A stretch of 64,000 bases of DNA from Pseudohalocynthiibacter aestuariivivens. GTDB lineage: Bacteria; Pseudomonadota; Alphaproteobacteria; Rhodobacterales; Rhodobacteraceae. The stretch lies in the NCBI RefSeq assembly GCF_011040495.1, contig NZ_CP049037.1:3348001-3412000 (forward strand), written 5' to 3'. Shown here piece by piece: positions 61,691-64,000 of the stretch. The first letter of the stretch is position 1; each line of letters starts with the position of its first letter. The translations under genes were made by a program, and so were the position numbers. The notes under the pieces were generated by a model. The model was not told the origin of the DNA. It did no database searches and saw only the letters and a list, made by a program, of their open reading frames with translations.

Positions 61691-63040
61691 TCAGGCAGGC
61701 TCTGCCTGAAGCCAGACGCCCCCCTCTGGGCGGAGCGTCAGGATCATTACCGGATCAGGATTGCGCCCTTTGACCTGAGTGAAGCGGAACCGCGATAGCA
61801 GCGTGGCAAGGATGATCACCGCCTCTTGCAAGGCAAAGCTGGCACCGATGCAGATGCGGGGCCCATCGCCAAAAGGCAGGTAGGCATAGCGCGGTACAGC
61901 CTTGCGATCAGCAAAACGATCGGGTCGGAAGTGATCGGGCTCCTCCCACAACTGGTGATGGCGGTGCAGGGCGTAGATCGGGATGATGACCGTATCGCCT
62001 GCACGCACGTCGCGCCCGCAGATCGTATCAGCCTCTTGCGCGGTGCGCGACACCATAGCGGCGGGCGGGTAGAGGCGCAGCGCCTCATCAGCGATCTGCC
62101 GGATGAAGGGCAGATTGGCGACATCCGCGCCAGTGGCGGCACGGCCCTGCAAAACTGATTGTGCCTCGGTGCGGGCGCGGTCCTGTACGTCCTGATCAAA
62201 GGCGCAGAGATAAAGCGACCAACCGAGCGTCAGTGCGGTCGTTTCGTGCCCGGCGACGATGAAGGTCAACAGGTTATCGCGTAGCTCGGCCGTATTCATC
62301 TGGCGTTTGGTTTCGGGGTCGATCCCGTCCAGCAGCAGGTCCAGCAGGTCGGGCACGCCTTGGGCGCCGCGCTCGCGCCGCGCCTCGACCGCCTGATCAG
62401 CGACGGTTTTCATCTGACGTACAGCCTGACCGGACATCATCCGTCCGGGACGGGGCACCCAATCAGGGAATCCAAGGATGTCAAACAGCGAGATTTTACC
62501 CGCTTCGGCGATGTAGCCATCAATTGCGTTGTGAACGGCGTCAGAATCGAAACTGCCGTCGCCGGAAAAAGTCACATCGCTGATCACGTCGAACGTGGTG
62601 CGCACCATGTCCTCTGCGACGTCAATGGCGCGTGGCCCAGCGGCGGCAATCCGCGCAGCACTGCGATCTGCAGCGGCGGACATGATCGGGGCAAGGTTCA
62701 TCACGTTGCGATGCGAAAAGACCGGTGCCGCCGCGCGGCGCTGCCAGCGCCAATGCGCCCCTTCTGCGATAAAGAGCGAATCGCCGATGGCGGGGCGCAG
62801 CAGGTTCTTGGTCACGACGGATTTTGGATAATTATCCAGTTTTTCCAGCAGTATGGTCTTAATTGCGTCCGGGTCCATGACCATGTGCCAACGCTTGCCC
62901 GTCCGGCCGGATACCATTGGCTGACGTGTGGCGATCTGCGGGATAATGCTGAGCACGTTGCGCCGTGCCGCGCGCAGGCTGGCCAGCACGCCCATCGGTT
63001 GCGTGACCAAAGGGACGTGAACGGGGATGTCATTGCGCAT
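61691..63040 (-). CDS. Cytochrome P450
   Basis: The 449-residue protein has the I-helix oxygen site FIVAGHETTALTLGW, the ExxR motif (DEALRLYPPAAMVSR) and the heme loop LPFGDGPRICIGASFALQE with heme Cys397. The substrate and redox partner are not encoded nearby. The ATG at 63040 has AGGTGATCC upstream; residues before it in the longer frame show no homology. It is convergent with the M48 gene. Confidence 0.95.
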   Translation of the reverse strand: MRNDIPVHVPLVTQPMGVLASLRAARRNVLSIIPQIATRQPMVSGRTGKRWHMVMDPDAIKTILLEKLDNYPKSVVTKNLLRPAIGDSLFIAEGAHWRWQRRAAAPVFSHRNVMNLAPIMSAAADRSAARIAAAGPRAIDVAEDMVRTTFDVISDVTFSGDGSFDSDAVHNAIDGYIAEAGKISLFDILGFPDWVPRPGRMMSGQAVRQMKTVADQAVEARRERGAQGVPDLLDLLLDGIDPETKRQMNTAELRDNLLTFIVAGHETTALTLGWSLYLCAFDQDVQDRARTEAQSVLQGRAATGADVANLPFIRQIADEALRLYPPAAMVSRTAQEADTICGRDVRAGDTVIIPIYALHRHHQLWEEPDHFRPDRFADRKAVPRYAYLPFGDGPRICIGASFALQEAVIILATLLSRFRFTQVKGRNPDPVMILTLRPEGGVWLQAEPA

Positions 63041-63160
63041 CTGGATCACCTTTCGCCTGTAGCCTCTGATATAGGGGTGCGGGCGGAGTGGGGCAAATGA
63101 TTGCACACGGGCGATGGCTCTTGTATCCGCGGGGGGACCCTTAGCTGCGAGGATACCTTG

Positions 63161-63844
63161 ATGCGTTTCAATCTTCTTTCACATCTGAGCGCCGTTTTGC
63201 TGGCGCTGGGCCTGCTTGGTGCCTGCACCAATGCCAATGATCTGGACCAAGCGCCCGTGCCGCTGGGTAACTTTGCGCTGGGCCACAACGTCGTGGTCGC
63301 CCCCAACCTGACCAAGGGGCCAGCCTCGCGTGATGCGAGCAAGGAAGAGTGGATCGCATCGATGAAAAAGGCCATCGACGAGCGTTTCGGACGCTACGAC
63401 GGTGACAAGCTTTATCATATCGCGATCTCGGTCGAGGGGTATGTGCTGGCGGTGCCGGGCGTGCCGATTGTCGCTTCGCCAAAATCTGCGCTGATCATCA
63501 ACGTGACGGCATGGGATGACGCGGCGGGCAAGAAGCTGAACGCCAAGCCCGAGCAGGTCACGATTATCGAGAGTTTCTCTGGCAACACCATGCTGGGATC
63601 CGGTTTGACGCAATCCAAGGAAGTGCAGATGGAGAACCTGAGCCGCAATGCGGCCAAGCTGATCCAGAACTGGCTGGTGCGCGAAAACCTCGCGAACGAG
63701 TGGTTCGGCGGGAAGGCCGCTAATTCGGCCAAACCGGTCAGTGCCAAGCTTGCCCCCGAGGATGACGCCACTGCGGCGGCGGCGGCCACCGCTGCGGCAG
63801 AAGTCATCGAAGAACCTGACGTCGCACCGGTGCCCGAAAGCTGA
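63161..63844 (+). CDS. Putative lipoprotein, conserved hypothetical
   Basis: The 227-residue protein has a signal peptide with lipobox LLGAC (Cys22) after HLSAVLLALGLLGA. A mixed domain follows: NFALGHNVVVAPNLTKGPASRDASKEEW (cores GHNVVVAPNLTKGP), IDERFGRYDGDKLYHIAISVEGYVLAVPGVP (core YDGDKLYHIAISVEGYV) and SGLTQSKEVQMENLSRNAAKLIQNWL. It ends in a low-complexity Ala/Glu-rich tail. Likely an outer or inner membrane lipoprotein, limited to Rhodobacterales. Function unknown. Confidence 0.85.
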   Translation: MRFNLLSHLSAVLLALGLLGACTNANDLDQAPVPLGNFALGHNVVVAPNLTKGPASRDASKEEWIASMKKAIDERFGRYDGDKLYHIAISVEGYVLAVPGVPIVASPKSALIINVTAWDDAAGKKLNAKPEQVTIIESFSGNTMLGSGLTQSKEVQMENLSRNAAKLIQNWLVRENLANEWFGGKAANSAKPVSAKLAPEDDATAAAAATAAAEVIEEPDVAPVPES

Positions 63845-63967
63845 GGCAAAGACCGCCGCCGCGTGTCTCGAACGCCGTAGACCTGTGCGCGGTAGGGCTT
63901 GATTTTCGCCCCGCAGCGCAATAAATGGCGCGCGACGCCGGTGGCGACGAAGATAACCATGACGGGT

Positions 63968-63989
63968 GCCGGGCTGAAGCCCGGCCTAC
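63968..63989. repeat. REP-like palindrome 5
   Basis: GCCGGGC-TGAA-GCCCGGC then CTAC, the same core as at 52249. It lies 124 bp after the lipoprotein gene. The rest of 63845-64000 has no recognisable feature. Confidence 0.75.
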
Positions 63990-64000
63990 CCAAAAACCAG

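Noticed and set aside
1..64000. tRNA, rRNA, insertion sequences, prophage or plasmid genes
   Set aside because: No cloverleaf, rRNA block, transposase, integrase or phage gene was seen; the window looks like ordinary chromosome.

Overview
The window reads as chromosomal DNA of an alphaproteobacterium of the Rhodobacteraceae (Roseobacter group). The protein types, the gene order rpoZ-rsh-DUF2062-pdxJ-acpS-lepB-rnc-era, the GC-rich codon use, a DctPQM TRAP transporter, a methylsuccinyl-CoA dehydrogenase and several small families typical of this group (DUF1636, DUF6473, DUF6946, HIG1, DUF1127) all point that way. This is inferred from protein similarity as remembered; no search was run. I see no tRNA, rRNA, CRISPR array, insertion sequence or prophage. 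The window looks like ordinary core chromosome with a few accessory insertions.

Layout. 0.2-1.4 kb: a secreted lytic transglycosylase. 1.5-10 kb: a cobalamin (B12) locus. cobD and a DUF1636 gene run left. A small membrane protein, cbiX, cobH, cobL, cobI, a cbiG-cobJ fusion and cobM run right, behind a probable cobalamin riboswitch at about 3.02-3.17 kb. 10-14.3 kb: a PatB-type C-S lyase on the minus strand, then def, a degenerate second def, fmt and two small membrane proteins. 14.3-18 kb: a minus-strand chain of six overlapping genes led by ispH. 18-20.3 kb: a cupin, a FAD amine oxidoreductase and a NYN-domain protein. 20.4-30.7 kb: the core run folK, rpoZ, rsh, DUF2062, pdxJ, two LysE-type exporters, acpS, lepB, rnc, era, DUF1491. 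30.8-34.3 kb: a VOC protein and a large secreted VWA protein carrying nine Ig-like repeats; this pair separates era from recO. 35-38.8 kb: META-domain lipoprotein, TetR regulator, EamA exporter, DUF1045 and FAH hydrolase. 38.9-42 kb: a TRAP transporter. 42-45.4 kb: DUF6946, methylsuccinyl-CoA dehydrogenase and a TSUP permease. 45.6-49.4 kb: ihfB, lapA-like, trpF, GNAT, methyltransferase, trpB. 50-55 kb: DUF1127, 3-hydroxybutyryl-CoA dehydrogenase, DUF6473, etfAB, cobalamin adenosyltransferase and HIG1 protein. 55-64 kb: SDR, SH3 protein, parC, a YjgN-M48 protease pair, a P450 and a lipoprotein.

How the parts fit. The B12 genes at the left and the cobalamin adenosyltransferase at 54 kb would supply adenosylcobalamin. 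The methylsuccinyl-CoA dehydrogenase (ethylmalonyl-CoA pathway), EtfAB and 3-hydroxybutyryl-CoA dehydrogenase belong to acyl-CoA and C2 carbon metabolism, whose mutases need that cofactor. The def/fmt, rnc/era/lepB, rpoZ/rsh and trpF/trpB groups are housekeeping.

The most unusual signals are non-coding or structural. Two distant intergenic regions carry four-unit arrays of the same 11-bp motif. A REP-like palindrome (GCCGGGC-TGAA-GCCCGGC) recurs five times. A conserved TTTTTCATCTTTC/CAAATACC motif recurs. The VWA gene holds three near-identical 264-bp repeats. The second deformylase has lost its metal-binding Cys and its catalytic Glu.
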